From Methylotenera sp. (GTDB lineage: Bacteria > Pseudomonadota > Gammaproteobacteria > Burkholderiales > Methylophilaceae), in NCBI RefSeq assembly GCF_029946165.1, contig NZ_JAQSDZ010000025.1:1-64000 (forward strand): 64,000 nt of DNA. Reading direction: 5' to 3'. Of the stretch, positions 10,049-19,890 are shown one piece after another (within the stretch, counting starts at the first letter, position 1; the number at the start of each line of letters is the position of its first letter). Below the pieces are notes generated by a model. It was not told the origin of the DNA and searched no databases. It saw only the letters and a program-made list of their open reading frames with translations. Made by a program: the position numbers and the translations under genes.

Positions 10049-12622
10049 CTAGGCGCCTTTAGGCTCTAACAATAAATGCAACCCTGCAGGCTTATGTTTA
10101 AGGAAACCTTGAGTGAAATCCACGCTCATCTCTTTGAGCATATTTTCTACTGCCTGATTTTCTACCCACTCAGCGATTGTTTTCTTCCCTGTCACCTTAG
10201 CAACCTCTACAATGCAACGCACAGTGGCTTGACCAATCTGGTTATCAATTAAATCAGTGATAAATTGCCCATCTATCTTTAGATAATCTACATCCAAATT
10301 TTTAAGGTAACCAAATGAAGAAGCGCCACCGCCAAAATCATCTAGGGAGAATTTGACGCCATGTTTATTCATGCTTTCAATAAAGTTTTTAGCCGCGGCA
10401 ATATTCGTTATTGCTACAGTTTCTGTCACTTCAAAGCACAGCTTGCTGCAATCAATCTCAATGGTTTCAATTAAACTCAGCACATAATTATGGAAATTAC
10501 TATCGCCTAAAGACTGACCAGACAAATTCACAGAAATCGTTTCAATATGATTAAGTGATTCCGCATTTTGCTTCATCCACTCAAATGTGTGCGCGATCAC
10601 CCAACTGTCTATTCGCGTGATCAAGTGAAAGCGTTCGGCTGCGGGTAAAAATGCATTGGGCGGAATCAATTCACCACTCGTATCTTTCATACGAATTAGA
10701 ATTTCTGCATGCTCTAAACCTTGATGATTAAGCGGCAAAATGCGCTGGTAAAATAATACAAAACCTTCATCCTCCAAAGCTTGCTCAATGCGGCTTACCC
10801 ATTGCACATCTTCGCGATGGGCGCCCTTTAGGCCGTCGTCATTAAAATAAAGATGTACACGGTTTCGCCCTGCCCGCTTTGCTTCATAACAGGCGCTATC
10901 AGCCGCCTGCATAAGGCTAGTTTCACTAGTACAGTTCTTATCTACCATGACTAAACCTAAACTAGCGCCTATACGAAAACGATGTTCGTCATAGTTAAAT
11001 CTAAGCTCATCTATTGACCGACAAATTTTCTTGGCAATCACCATTGCTTGTTCTAAGTCACACTTATGCAAAATCACTGCGAACTCATCACCACCTATCC
11101 TTGCCAACAAATCACTACTGCGTATACAAGACTGCATGATACGACTCACTTCTTTAAGTAAGGCATCGCCTGCAGAGTGGCCACAAGTATCATTAACCAC
11201 TTTAAACTGGTCTAAGTCGATGTACATCAAAGCATTTTGCATACTAGCCCCGCGGCTTTCACTCACGATCACTTTTAAGCGACTCTCAAACTCACTCCTA
11301 TTGACCAGCCCTGTTAATGCGTCATGAGTGGCGCGATATGAAATTTCCTTCGCCATTAGACGTTGCATTGTGACATCGTGAAAGACTAAAACCACTCCCA
11401 CCGTTTTACCATCCACCCCTCGTATTGGGGATGCGCTTTCATCTATGCCGTATTCTGTGCCATCTCGATTAATGAGTATAGTGTTGCTAACTAAACCTAC
11501 TATTGGGTTTTCGATTAAACAAAGCTTCAAGGGATTTTCACAGCGCGCTCTAGTCACCTCATTCACGATATTGAAAATTTGCTGTAAAGGCAGCCCTTTA
11601 GCCTCAACAGCACTCCATCCTGTAAGTGATTGAGCAATAGGGTTGATATATTGCACATTGCCTTTTATATCGGTGGTAATCACTGCATCGCCAATTGAAT
11701 CCATGGTTACACGCAAACGTTCATGCTCGATGACCAAAGCCTGCTCTAATTGTTTTTGTTGGGTTATATCACGCGCAATTTTAGAAACTGCAATTATCTC
11801 TCCCATCACATTTTTAATTGGAGAGAGCGAAACGGAAACTTGAATCAACTTGCCACTTTTATGACGCCGCTCAGTTTCATAATGCTTAATATGCTCGTTA
11901 TTTTTTATTTTCTTAAGTATGAATAACTCTTCATCGACCTTGTCTGGTGGAAAAATAGCTGTAACCGATTTGCCCACAATTTCTTTTGCGGTATATCCAA
12001 AGATTGCCTCAGCACTTGGGTTCCAAGTCAGCACAACTCCATCAAGCGATTTAGTTATAATGGCATCTTCTGAATCTTCGATAATGGCTGCCAGCTCCTT
12101 AGACTTTGCGTGAATCACATTGATACCGTCTTCTCTGACTACCAGCGCCTTGCTTATAATCTCCGCTAATCCCGTTAATACCATCCGCTGATATTCATTT
12201 AACGATTTAGGCTCACGATCAATGACACATAAGGTACCAATATTAATGTCCTCTCCCACAACAATGGGTACGCCAGCATAGAACCTTATATTGGGGTCAG
12301 TAATGACTAAGGGGTTTGCAGAAAATCGTGCGTCCTTAGTTGCATCTTCAATCTCCAAAATTTTATTATCTAAAATTGCGTGTGAACAAAAAGCGATATC
12401 TCTGTGTGTTTCAGTAGCGCCTTCTAAGCCAACATTAGCCTTAAACCACTGACGACTTTCATCTATCAAGCTAATTAAGGAGATTGGTGTGCCGCAAACG
12501 TCACTTGCCAACTTTGTGATCGCATCAAACAAAGGTTCAGGCGCGGCATCTAATACCAAGAGACGTCTAAGTCTGGCTAATCTGGCTTCTTCGTTTTTTG
12601 CTGGCTCAGCCATTTGCGTCAT
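10049..12622 (-). CDS. GAF-PAS-PAS-GGDEF-EAL cyclic-di-GMP signalling protein
   Basis: An 857-aa cytoplasmic protein without membrane helices. Order: GAF (about 20-165), PAS (about 170-290), PAS (about 295-420), GGDEF (about 425-585) and EAL (about 620-850). The synthase motif is intact (GGDEF near 507-513) and carries an allosteric I-site, RSSD, exactly five residues upstream. The EAL domain keeps EILIR, NLSG, EVTE, DDFG near 760, KIDG, AEWVE and QGF, so the metal and substrate ligands are present. It could both make and break c-di-GMP. Monocistronic, with about 200 bases free on its 3' side and about 280 on its 5' side. Confidence 0.9.
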   Translation of the reverse strand: MTQMAEPAKNEEARLARLRRLLVLDAAPEPLFDAITKLASDVCGTPISLISLIDESRQWFKANVGLEGATETHRDIAFCSHAILDNKILEIEDATKDARFSANPLVITDPNIRFYAGVPIVVGEDINIGTLCVIDREPKSLNEYQRMVLTGLAEIISKALVVREDGINVIHAKSKELAAIIEDSEDAIITKSLDGVVLTWNPSAEAIFGYTAKEIVGKSVTAIFPPDKVDEELFILKKIKNNEHIKHYETERRHKSGKLIQVSVSLSPIKNVMGEIIAVSKIARDITQQKQLEQALVIEHERLRVTMDSIGDAVITTDIKGNVQYINPIAQSLTGWSAVEAKGLPLQQIFNIVNEVTRARCENPLKLCLIENPIVGLVSNTILINRDGTEYGIDESASPIRGVDGKTVGVVLVFHDVTMQRLMAKEISYRATHDALTGLVNRSEFESRLKVIVSESRGASMQNALMYIDLDQFKVVNDTCGHSAGDALLKEVSRIMQSCIRSSDLLARIGGDEFAVILHKCDLEQAMVIAKKICRSIDELRFNYDEHRFRIGASLGLVMVDKNCTSETSLMQAADSACYEAKRAGRNRVHLYFNDDGLKGAHREDVQWVSRIEQALEDEGFVLFYQRILPLNHQGLEHAEILIRMKDTSGELIPPNAFLPAAERFHLITRIDSWVIAHTFEWMKQNAESLNHIETISVNLSGQSLGDSNFHNYVLSLIETIEIDCSKLCFEVTETVAITNIAAAKNFIESMNKHGVKFSLDDFGGGASSFGYLKNLDVDYLKIDGQFITDLIDNQIGQATVRCIVEVAKVTGKKTIAEWVENQAVENMLKEMSVDFTQGFLKHKPAGLHLLLEPKGA

Positions 12623-12901
12623 TCTTAACCTTCGATCCTTACTTTTTACCTAAATTAGCGTTGAATTTACAACATCAATATTTTTCTTATTTGAAAGTAA
12701 TGCTATATATATGAAGGTGTTTAAGTTGAAAAAATTACTTTTCTTTAGTGTTTGACCACAACTACACGTCATTTCAAGACTTGCTAATTCATCAAGCAAT
12801 AAGGGGAATTAGCTTTAGCTGAGCGAACAAAAACTCGGTATATTTTGCGCACTATCAATTAGCAGAGACATATTCTGCGCCAAGTCTGATAAAATTGTAG
12901 C

Positions 12902-13507
12902 ATGTTTACAGGCATCATACAGACCATAGGTCAAATCGAACGCGTAACCCCTGTGGGTGACGACGTAAAACTCAATATTAACTGCGCTGGGCTGGATATG
13001 CAGGACGTTAAAACTGGCGATAGCATCGCGGTAAATGGCGTTTGCCTCACAGCTGTCACTTTTAATGATTCACATTTCGAAGTGCATGTTTCCAAAGAGT
13101 CTTTGTCCGTCACCGTTGGGCTGGATAAGCCAGATGCGGTCAATCTAGAAAAAGCACTGCGTCTAAATGACAGATTAGGCGGCCACTTGGTAAGTGGTCA
13201 CGTAGACGGCGTTGGTGAAGTAGTCCTTTTTGAGCAGCTTGGCGATTGTTGGAAGCTAGATATTCGAGCGCCTCATGCAATTTCAAAATACATTTCAGTG
13301 AAAGGCTCCATTTGTGTAAATGGCGTCAGTCTGACCGTAAACACCATCGCCGCCGATGTGTTTAGCATTAACTTGATTCCACACACGATAGAAAACACCA
13401 CACTACAGTTTCTAAAAGTTGGAAGTCAGGTTAATTTAGAAGTTGACCAAATTGCGCGCTATGTAGAACGCATGACACTTTGGGCTGCAGAGCCTGCAAG
13501 CAGCTAG
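12902..13507 (+). CDS. ribE: riboflavin synthase, alpha subunit
   Basis: Dismutates two 6,7-dimethyl-8-ribityllumazines to riboflavin. The start MFTGIIQTIG and the internal duplication (two lumazine-binding repeats, each with an SIAVNGVCLT- or SICVNGVSLT-type motif) identify it; 201 aa is normal. It lies 24 bases before ribBA. The 279-base upstream region shows no recognisable FMN riboswitch. Confidence 0.95.
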   Translation: MFTGIIQTIGQIERVTPVGDDVKLNINCAGLDMQDVKTGDSIAVNGVCLTAVTFNDSHFEVHVSKESLSVTVGLDKPDAVNLEKALRLNDRLGGHLVSGHVDGVGEVVLFEQLGDCWKLDIRAPHAISKYISVKGSICVNGVSLTVNTIAADVFSINLIPHTIENTTLQFLKVGSQVNLEVDQIARYVERMTLWAAEPASS

Positions 13508-13531
13508 TAAAATTAAGGAAATATCGACTGC

Positions 13532-14671
13532 ATGAGTAACAACCAAACAATCAGCACTGCAACTATTAGTTCTGCATCTATTAGTTCGGCACTAGAGATT
13601 ATTGAAGAAATCAAACAAGGCCGTATGGTGGTGCTTGTTGATGATGAAAATCGCGAAAATGAAGGTGATTTAGTCTTAGCTGCAGAATTTTCCACCGCAG
13701 AGCATATCAACTTTATGGCTAAACATGGCCGCGGTCTGATTTGCTTGACCTTGACTGAGGACCGTTGCCGTCAATTAAACCTAACAAAAATGGTGCAAAA
13801 AAACGGCGCACGCATGGGCACTAATTTCACGGTATCTATTGAAGCCGCTCAAGGTGTCACAACTGGCATTTCTGCCGCTGACCGCTCACGCACCGTGCAA
13901 GCAGCCGTGGCAAAAGATGCTAAGCCACAAGACATTGTTAGCCCAGGTCATATTTTTCCGCTCGCGGCGATGGATGGCGGCGTTTTAGTACGCGCAGGTC
14001 ATACCGAAGCTGGTTGTGACTTAGCTAAGTTAGCGGGATGCGAACCCACCAGCGTGATTTGCGAAATATTAAAAGATGACGGTAGCATGGCGCGTTTGCC
14101 AGACTTAATGCTGTTTGCCGCCGAACATCAACTTAAAATCGGTACGATTGCAGATTTAATTCAATATCGCGCACAAACTGAACGCCTAGTTGAGCGCGCG
14201 GCTGAGCGCACTATTCAAACGCCTTATGGCGAGATGAAGCTAATTGCTTATCGCGATAAAATCGCTAAAGAAACGCATTTAGCGCTTATTAAGGGCGAAC
14301 CAAATGCAGCAGACGAAACATTGGTACGTGTGCATGAGCCGCTATCTATTTTCGACTTACTCGATAGCAGCAGTTGCACACATAGCTGGAACACACTCGA
14401 AGCTATGAAAGTAATTGCTGGCGCCGAATCTGGCGTGATGGTGTTACTGCATCAGCAAGAAAGCGGCGAAGCGATTATTGAACGTATTCAAGGTGCAGAT
14501 GAGAAAATACGCATCAATCAAGAGCTGCGTACTTACGGAATTGGCTCACAAATCCTGTTAGATATTGGCGTGGGTAAAATGAAATTACTCGCAGCGCCAC
14601 GCAAAATGCCAAGCATGACAGGATTCGGACTTGAAGTAACAGGGTATTTAGAGGCTAGTAGCACAAACTAA
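13532..14671 (+). CDS. ribBA: 3,4-dihydroxy-2-butanone 4-phosphate synthase with degenerate GTP cyclohydrolase II domain
   Basis: The N-terminal domain (about 20-220) makes the four-carbon riboflavin precursor from ribulose 5-phosphate; [11 protein letters not shown] (37-47) and [11 protein letters not shown] keep the active-site residues. The C-terminal domain (about 225-375) has the GTP cyclohydrolase II fold by similarity. The three zinc-binding cysteines of the usual SEC...RCDC pattern are absent after VRVHEP (267-270), and the EGRGIGL motif is replaced by ESGE. This half is therefore very probably inactive, as in several proteobacterial RibBA proteins, and a separate RibA is expected elsewhere. 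Confidence 0.92.
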   Translation: MSNNQTISTATISSASISSALEIIEEIKQGRMVVLVDDENRENEGDLVLAAEFSTAEHINFMAKHGRGLICLTLTEDRCRQLNLTKMVQKNGARMGTNFTVSIEAAQGVTTGISAADRSRTVQAAVAKDAKPQDIVSPGHIFPLAAMDGGVLVRAGHTEAGCDLAKLAGCEPTSVICEILKDDGSMARLPDLMLFAAEHQLKIGTIADLIQYRAQTERLVERAAERTIQTPYGEMKLIAYRDKIAKETHLALIKGEPNAADETLVRVHEPLSIFDLLDSSSCTHSWNTLEAMKVIAGAESGVMVLLHQQESGEAIIERIQGADEKIRINQELRTYGIGSQILLDIGVGKMKLLAAPRKMPSMTGFGLEVTGYLEASSTN

Positions 14672-14711
14672 AAAACCATATTAAACAACTAGATATGTTA
14701 GAATAAAACCA

Positions 14712-15290
14712 TTGGAAAACATCAACCTCACAGGTCACTTTCTCATCGCGATGCCCGCCATGACAGACCCATTTTTCGCAAAATCCGTCACATTTATCTG
14801 CACCCATAATCAAGAGGGTGCAATGGGCGTGATGATTAATCGCCCTACCGACATCACCTACGACACGCTTTTTGAAAAAATCCAAGTCGAGCTACTAAAC
14901 TTTGCAGTTGCAGACACGCCTGTATTGTATGGCGGACCTGTACAACCGGAGCGCGGCTTTGTTCTGCACGAAATAGCGGCTGGCGAATGGGATAGCACCA
15001 TCACAATTGCAGAAAATACCGCGCTAACAAGCTCTAAAGACATTCTAGAATCTGTCGCGATTGGTAGCGGCCCCACAAAAATGTTGCTGACATTAGGTTA
15101 CGCAGGTTGGACGCCAGGTCAACTTGAAGAAGAAATCAAACAAAATTCATGGTTATCCGTAAAGGCCAACGATGTAGAAACCTTACACAAAATTCTGTAT
15201 GAGTTAGATTATGATGAAAAGCTTAATGCAACCATGGCGCTTTTAGGGGTTGACCCTGCCATGCTGTCAGATGTGGCAGGTCACGCTTAA
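14712..15290 (+). CDS. yqgE: YqgE/AlgH family protein
   Basis: A 192-aa conserved protein of unknown biochemical function (UPF0301). The start is TTG at 14712; no in-frame ATG precedes it, and the N-terminus NLTGHFLIAMPAMTDPFF aligns with the beginning of YqgE proteins. The YGGPVQPERGFVLH motif is typical. The stop overlaps the ruvX start (TAATG). Linkage yqgE-ruvX-pyrR-pyrB-pyrC' is shared with Pseudomonas. Confidence 0.9.
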   Translation: MENINLTGHFLIAMPAMTDPFFAKSVTFICTHNQEGAMGVMINRPTDITYDTLFEKIQVELLNFAVADTPVLYGGPVQPERGFVLHEIAAGEWDSTITIAENTALTSSKDILESVAIGSGPTKMLLTLGYAGWTPGQLEEEIKQNSWLSVKANDVETLHKILYELDYDEKLNATMALLGVDPAMLSDVAGHA

Positions 15291-15766
15291 TGGGCATCTC
15301 AGCACATGGCCAACTCATTGATAACGAAAGCGTTTACGACGCAAAAACAGTATTAGCCAGTACCGTGTTATGTTTTGATTTTGGCGAACAAAGAATAGGT
15401 GTAGCCGTTGGCGAGCATTTATTAGCCACAGCGAATCCGCTGGTGACGATTGATAATGAAAGCAACGAAGTTCGCTTTGAAGCGATTAGTAAGTTGATAA
15501 AAGAATGGCAACCTAAATTACTCATTGTAGGCTTGCCGTTAAGTTTAGATGGCGCAGAAACAAGCGTCACTCAACTCTGTAAAAAGTTTGCAAGGCGGCT
15601 AAATGGCCGCTTTAACTTACCTGTAATGCTTATTGATGAACGCTACAGCTCAGTTGAAGCAAGCGATCTACTGAATCAATCTGGCATTAAGGGACGCGCG
15701 CAAAAAGAAATGTTGGATCAAGTCGCAGCGCAAACCATTTTGCAAAGCTATTTTAACGGACTATAA
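15290..15766 (+). CDS. ruvX: Holliday junction resolvase-like protein RuvX/YqgF
   Basis: RNase H-fold nuclease implicated in pre-16S rRNA 5' end maturation and recombination. The first acidic motif is FDFGEQRIGVAVG (near 29-41), then IVGLPLSLDGAE and the C-terminal DERYSSVEA and DQVAAQTILQ. Length 158 aa includes about 25 poorly conserved residues at the front, so an internal start is possible. Its ATG overlaps the yqgE stop. Confidence 0.92.
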   Translation: MGISAHGQLIDNESVYDAKTVLASTVLCFDFGEQRIGVAVGEHLLATANPLVTIDNESNEVRFEAISKLIKEWQPKLLIVGLPLSLDGAETSVTQLCKKFARRLNGRFNLPVMLIDERYSSVEASDLLNQSGIKGRAQKEMLDQVAAQTILQSYFNGL

Positions 15767-15798
15767 ATGTGAAAGATGATGACAGGTAAAATACAGAA

Positions 15799-16356
15799 AT
15801 GACTTCAAAAAACATCTCATTACCTAACGCTGAAGATCTGCTTAAAACGCTGGCTCAAAAACTCCAACCATTACTAAAAACCAATACTGCACTCGTCGGC
15901 ATTCAAAGCGGCGGCGTTTGGTTAATGCAAAAACTGCTAGTGCTATTAGAAAAAGATGTCGCCGCAAATGCGATTGAACATGGCACCTTAGATGTTTCGT
16001 TTTATCGTGATGATTACGAAAAGCGCGGCTTAAAGGCTGAAAACCGCCCGAGTCAGATTCCTTTTGATGTTGAAAACAAACACATTATTTTGATTGATGA
16101 CGTATTTTACACGGGCCGAACCACACGCGCAGCCATGAATGAGCTGTTTGATTATGGCCGCCCCGCGAGCATCACCTTGGTTGCCTTGGTCAACCGTGGT
16201 GGGCGTGAGTTGCCAATTGCACCCCAAATTACCGCAGCTGATATTGCTTTAGATGCCAGTCAGAATTTGCAACTCATACAAAATCAAGATGGCATTTTAA
16301 GCCTTGAACTTCAATCCTTGAACTTTAATCAAAGTCAGGTGCACAAGCATGAATAA
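15799..16356 (+). CDS. pyrR: PyrR-type phosphoribosyltransferase / pyrimidine operon regulator homologue
   Basis: The PRPP-binding loop [17 protein letters not shown] and the [11 protein letters not shown] segment identify PyrR (185 aa). In Bacillus it is an RNA-binding attenuator with weak uracil phosphoribosyltransferase activity. In Gram-negative bacteria it sits before pyrB and the regulatory role is less clear. I see no PyrR anti-antiterminator with a terminator between this gene and pyrB, because the genes overlap by eight bases. Whether it binds RNA here cannot be told from sequence. Confidence 0.92.
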   Translation: MTSKNISLPNAEDLLKTLAQKLQPLLKTNTALVGIQSGGVWLMQKLLVLLEKDVAANAIEHGTLDVSFYRDDYEKRGLKAENRPSQIPFDVENKHIILIDDVFYTGRTTRAAMNELFDYGRPASITLVALVNRGGRELPIAPQITAADIALDASQNLQLIQNQDGILSLELQSLNFNQSQVHKHE

Positions 16357-17329
16357 CCCGCAACTAGATACCGACGGCAACTTACAACACTTGCTTTCTA
16401 TCGAAGGCCTACCTAAAAGAATATTGAATCAAATATTAGATACCGCAGAATCTTTTGTTGGCGTCGCCGAACGCGAAGTTAAAAAAGTACCACTTTTACG
16501 CGGAAAAACGGTTTGTAATCTGTTTTTTGAAAATAGCACACGCACTCGCACCACCTTTGAAATCGCGGCTAAACGCCTTTCAGCCGACGTCATCAGCTTA
16601 AATGTGAACACCTCTTCGCAATCTAAAGGTGAAACTATATTAGATACGGTCGATAACTTAATCGCCATGCACGCCGATATGTTTGTGGTGCGCCATTCGC
16701 AATCTGGCGCGGCGCATTTTATTGCTAAACATGTCCCTGATCATATTCACGTGGTGAATGCTGGCGATGGTCGCCACTCACACCCAACGCAAGGTTTGCT
16801 GGATATGTTTACCATACGCAAATACAAACCTGACCTGCATAATCTGCGTGTGGCGATTGTCGGCGATGTATTGCATTCGCGTGTAGCCCGCTCTGAGATT
16901 CACGCTTTGACAACATTAGGCGTACCAGAAGTGCGCGTCATTGCGCCAAAAACCTTGCTTCCAGCGCAAGTAGAGAAGCTTGGTGTGCATGTGTTTCATG
17001 ACATGAAAGCTGGATTAAAAGATGTAGATGTCGTCATGATGTTGCGCTTACAGAATGAGCGCATGAATGGCGCAATGTTGCCAAGTGCACAAGAGTATTT
17101 TAAAACATACGGCCTCACACAAGACAAATTAAATCAGGCTAAACCAGATGCTATCGTATTGCACCCCGGCCCAATGAACCGCGGCGTTGAAATTGACTCT
17201 AGCGTAGCGGATGGCAGTCAATCTGTCATTTTACCGCAAGTCACTTACGGCATCGCGGTGCGAATGGCAGTCATGGCGATGCTGGCAGGCGGGCAAAATT
17301 CTGGCAGCCAAGCAGGGAGCCAAGTATGA
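16349..17329 (+). CDS. pyrB: aspartate carbamoyltransferase catalytic chain
   Basis: Second step of pyrimidine synthesis, carbamoyl phosphate plus aspartate to carbamoyl aspartate. The carbamoyl phosphate loop [13 protein letters not shown] has STRTR at 63-67, followed by the [18 protein letters not shown] and [10 protein letters not shown] motifs. Length 326 aa. Its stop overlaps the next gene as ATGA, and no pyrI regulatory chain follows. This is the PyrB/PyrC' architecture of Pseudomonas-type ATCase, in which the DHOase-like partner completes the complex. Confidence 0.95.
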   Translation: MNNPQLDTDGNLQHLLSIEGLPKRILNQILDTAESFVGVAEREVKKVPLLRGKTVCNLFFENSTRTRTTFEIAAKRLSADVISLNVNTSSQSKGETILDTVDNLIAMHADMFVVRHSQSGAAHFIAKHVPDHIHVVNAGDGRHSHPTQGLLDMFTIRKYKPDLHNLRVAIVGDVLHSRVARSEIHALTTLGVPEVRVIAPKTLLPAQVEKLGVHVFHDMKAGLKDVDVVMMLRLQNERMNGAMLPSAQEYFKTYGLTQDKLNQAKPDAIVLHPGPMNRGVEIDSSVADGSQSVILPQVTYGIAVRMAVMAMLAGGQNSGSQAGSQV

Positions 17330-18603
17330 AAATTCAAATCAAAAATGGTCATGTAATAGACCCTAAAAACAACATCGACAGCCAACTAGACGTGTTCATT
17401 GCAGCAGGCAAGATAGTCGCTCTAGGCAAAGCGCCTGAAGGCTTTATTGCCAGCCAAACCATTGATGCTAGCAACTTAGTCGTCTGCCCTGGATTCGTTG
17501 ATTTATCTGCAAGATTACGTGAACCAGGCGATGAATATAAAGCGACGCTCATTAGCGAACTACAAGCTGCGGTAGCTGGTGGCGTGACTAGCCTCGCCTG
17601 CCCGCCAGATACTGACCCAGTGCTTGATGAGCCTGGATTAGTAGAAATGCTTAAGCATCGCGCTAAACAGCTTAATCTTGCGCACGTTTACCCACTTGGC
17701 GCACTTACACGCCAATTGCAGGGCAAAGTGTTATCAGAAATGGGCGAATTACGTGAAGCAGGCTGTGTTGGCTTCTCGCAAGCGAATATTGCCATTACCG
17801 ATACGCAAGTGCTTTGGCGTGCAATGGAATACGCGGCGACTTTTGGCTTTACTTTGTTCCTGCATGCTGAAGAGCCATTTTTAGCCAAAGATGGTGTCGC
17901 GCATGATGGCGAAATCGCGAGTCGATTAGGCTTAAAAGGCATTCCAAGCGCGGCAGAAGCACTTGCACTTGCGAGCATTTTGCGGATTGCTAAAGAAACT
18001 GGCGCACGAATCCATATCAGTCGCTTATCGACAGCGGAAGGCGTAGATATGATACGCGAGGCTAAAAAGAATGGGGTGAATATCACTTGCGATGTGAGCG
18101 CGAACCACTTACACCTAACCGAACACGACATAGGATTTTTTGATGCTAATTGTCATCTAAAGCCGCCACTTAGATCGCACCGCGATAAAGATGCGTTAAG
18201 CGCTGGCTTAAAAGATGGCACCATAGACGCGATTTGTTCAGACCACACTCCTGTAGATGATGATGCTAAATTAGCACCCTTTGCCGAAGCTGAAGTTGGC
18301 GCGACAGGTTTAGAGTTATTGTTAGCGCTCACACTCAAATGGGCAAATCAAGAAAAACTAAGTTTGCCTAAGGCAATAGCACTTATCAGCCAGTCTTCAG
18401 CAAAAATACTAGGCATTGCTGCTGGTGATTTAAGCATAAATTCTAACGCAGATATTTGTATATTTGACGCGAATGAATACTGGACAATTACTCCAAGCGC
18501 ACTCAAAAGCCAAGGTAAAAATACGCCATTTAGTGGCTTGGAAATAGCAGGTAAAGTTAAAACCACTTTAGTTAACGGACAAGTCGTATATCAATCAGAG
18601 TAA
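17326..18603 (+). CDS. pyrC': dihydroorotase-like non-catalytic ATCase subunit (PyrC'/PyrX)
   Basis: A 425-aa amidohydrolase-fold protein aligned along its full length with dihydroorotase. The metal-binding HxH of PGFVDLHVHLREPG is replaced: residues 59-63 read DLSAR, so both histidines (61 and 63) are lost. Other positions such as LHAEEP and CSDHTPVD remain. In Pseudomonas the equivalent PyrC' is inactive but needed for assembly of the PyrB dodecamer, and the direct overlap with pyrB supports the same role. An active PyrC should be encoded elsewhere. Confidence 0.9.
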   Translation: MKIQIKNGHVIDPKNNIDSQLDVFIAAGKIVALGKAPEGFIASQTIDASNLVVCPGFVDLSARLREPGDEYKATLISELQAAVAGGVTSLACPPDTDPVLDEPGLVEMLKHRAKQLNLAHVYPLGALTRQLQGKVLSEMGELREAGCVGFSQANIAITDTQVLWRAMEYAATFGFTLFLHAEEPFLAKDGVAHDGEIASRLGLKGIPSAAEALALASILRIAKETGARIHISRLSTAEGVDMIREAKKNGVNITCDVSANHLHLTEHDIGFFDANCHLKPPLRSHRDKDALSAGLKDGTIDAICSDHTPVDDDAKLAPFAEAEVGATGLELLLALTLKWANQEKLSLPKAIALISQSSAKILGIAAGDLSINSNADICIFDANEYWTITPSALKSQGKNTPFSGLEIAGKVKTTLVNGQVVYQSE

Positions 18604-18622
18604 TTGAGACAACTCAAATAAA

Positions 18623-18650
18623 AAAGCCGATGACTCCATCGGCTTTCTTC
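18623..18650. terminator. bidirectional rho-independent terminator between pyrC' and pilU
   Basis: Perfect 10-bp stem AAAGCCGATG / CATCGGCTTT with loop ACTC (18623-18646), a T-rich flank on the plus side and an A-run on the other, placed between convergent genes. Confidence 0.85.
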
Positions 18651-18682
18651 ATTTCATAATTCTATTTTTAAAAAAAATGAAA

Positions 18683-19819
18683 CTAAACTATTCCTAGACT
18701 ATCAAGCCCCTGCGACAAGTCTTTACCGTGAGAAGCTTTACCATCCAATTTAATTTTGAGTCGAATATCATTCACCGAATCAGCATTGCGTAGGGTGTCT
18801 TCATAAGTAATCACATCCGCTTCATGCAGATCAAACAAGGCTTGGTCAAATGTTTGCATACCTAACTCGCGTGATTTAGCAATTATGGATTTAATCTCAT
18901 GTACATCACCTTTAAAGATTAAATCTGAAATTAACGGTGAATTTAACATAACCTCCATTGCAGCAGCACGCCCTTTCGCATCCTTTTTAGGAATAAGTCG
19001 TTGCGAAATAAAAGCTCGCGTATTTAATGATAAATCCATCAGCAACTGATGGCGACGCTCTTCAGGAAAGAAGTTAATAATACGATCCAAGGCCTGATTG
19101 GTGCTATTTGCATGCAATGTCGCCATACATAAGTGTCCGGTTTCAGCAAAAGCAATCGCATAATCCATGGTTTCACGGTCGCGAATCTCGCCAATCAATA
19201 TCACATCTGGTGCTTGGCGTAAGGTGTTTTTAAGCGCAATTTGCCAGTTATCCGTATCAACGCCTATTTCACGTTGAGTGACAATACAGTTGATATGTTC
19301 ATGCACAAATTCCACAGGATCTTCAATGGTAATGATATGTCCGTAGCTATTTTTATTGCGATAGCCAACCATTGCGGCTAAAGAAGTTGACTTACCTGAA
19401 CCAGTACCACCAACAAAAATCACCAAGCCACGTTTGGTCATGGCAATATCTTTTAACACTTCTGGTAAACCTAACTCTTCAAACTCTGGAATTTTTGTTG
19501 TAATCGTTCTAAATACCAAGCCAACAGAACCGCGTTGAACGAAAGCATTCACGCGAAAACGCGCAACACTTGGGATACCAATGGCAAAATTGCACTCATT
19601 AGTCGCATCAAACTCAGAACTCTGCTTATCATTCATGATGGCACGAGAAATTTCACGTGCCTGTTGCGCACCTAATACCGTGCTACTTACTGGCGTTACC
19701 TTGCCATCTATTTTCATCGCAGGTGGAAACCCAGCGGTAATAAATAAATCGGATGCATTCCGTGCAAGCATCAATCGCAATAAATCAAATACAAACTTCT
19801 CTGCCTGACCTTTTTCCAT
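18683..19819 (-). CDS. pilU: type IV pilus retraction ATPase paralogue PilU
   Basis: Accessory hexameric ATPase that assists PilT in pilus retraction. The 378-aa protein carries the P-loop GGTGSGKS at 137-144, the GEIRDRETMDYAIAFAETGH Walker B/His-box region and the PilU-type N-terminus with ASDLFITAGFPP. It is longer at the C-terminus than PilT. The start is supported by AAGGGC upstream of the ATG. It follows pilT by 71 bases on the same strand. Confidence 0.93.
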   Translation of the reverse strand: MEKGQAEKFVFDLLRLMLARNASDLFITAGFPPAMKIDGKVTPVSSTVLGAQQAREISRAIMNDKQSSEFDATNECNFAIGIPSVARFRVNAFVQRGSVGLVFRTITTKIPEFEELGLPEVLKDIAMTKRGLVIFVGGTGSGKSTSLAAMVGYRNKNSYGHIITIEDPVEFVHEHINCIVTQREIGVDTDNWQIALKNTLRQAPDVILIGEIRDRETMDYAIAFAETGHLCMATLHANSTNQALDRIINFFPEERRHQLLMDLSLNTRAFISQRLIPKKDAKGRAAAMEVMLNSPLISDLIFKGDVHEIKSIIAKSRELGMQTFDQALFDLHEADVITYEDTLRNADSVNDIRLKIKLDGKASHGKDLSQGLDSLGIV

Positions 19820-19890
19820 TATTGCCCTTAACTGATTTATAAGACTTTACTTTACGTCTAAGTGATAAACTATATATAAACAAACGCTTA

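Noticed and set aside
12623-12901. Possible FMN riboswitch before ribE
   Set aside because: The conserved RFN boxes are not recognisable in this 279-base region, so no riboswitch is reported.
17688-18131. 147-codon minus-strand frame within pyrC'
   Set aside because: Shadow of the real gene; low complexity and no motif.
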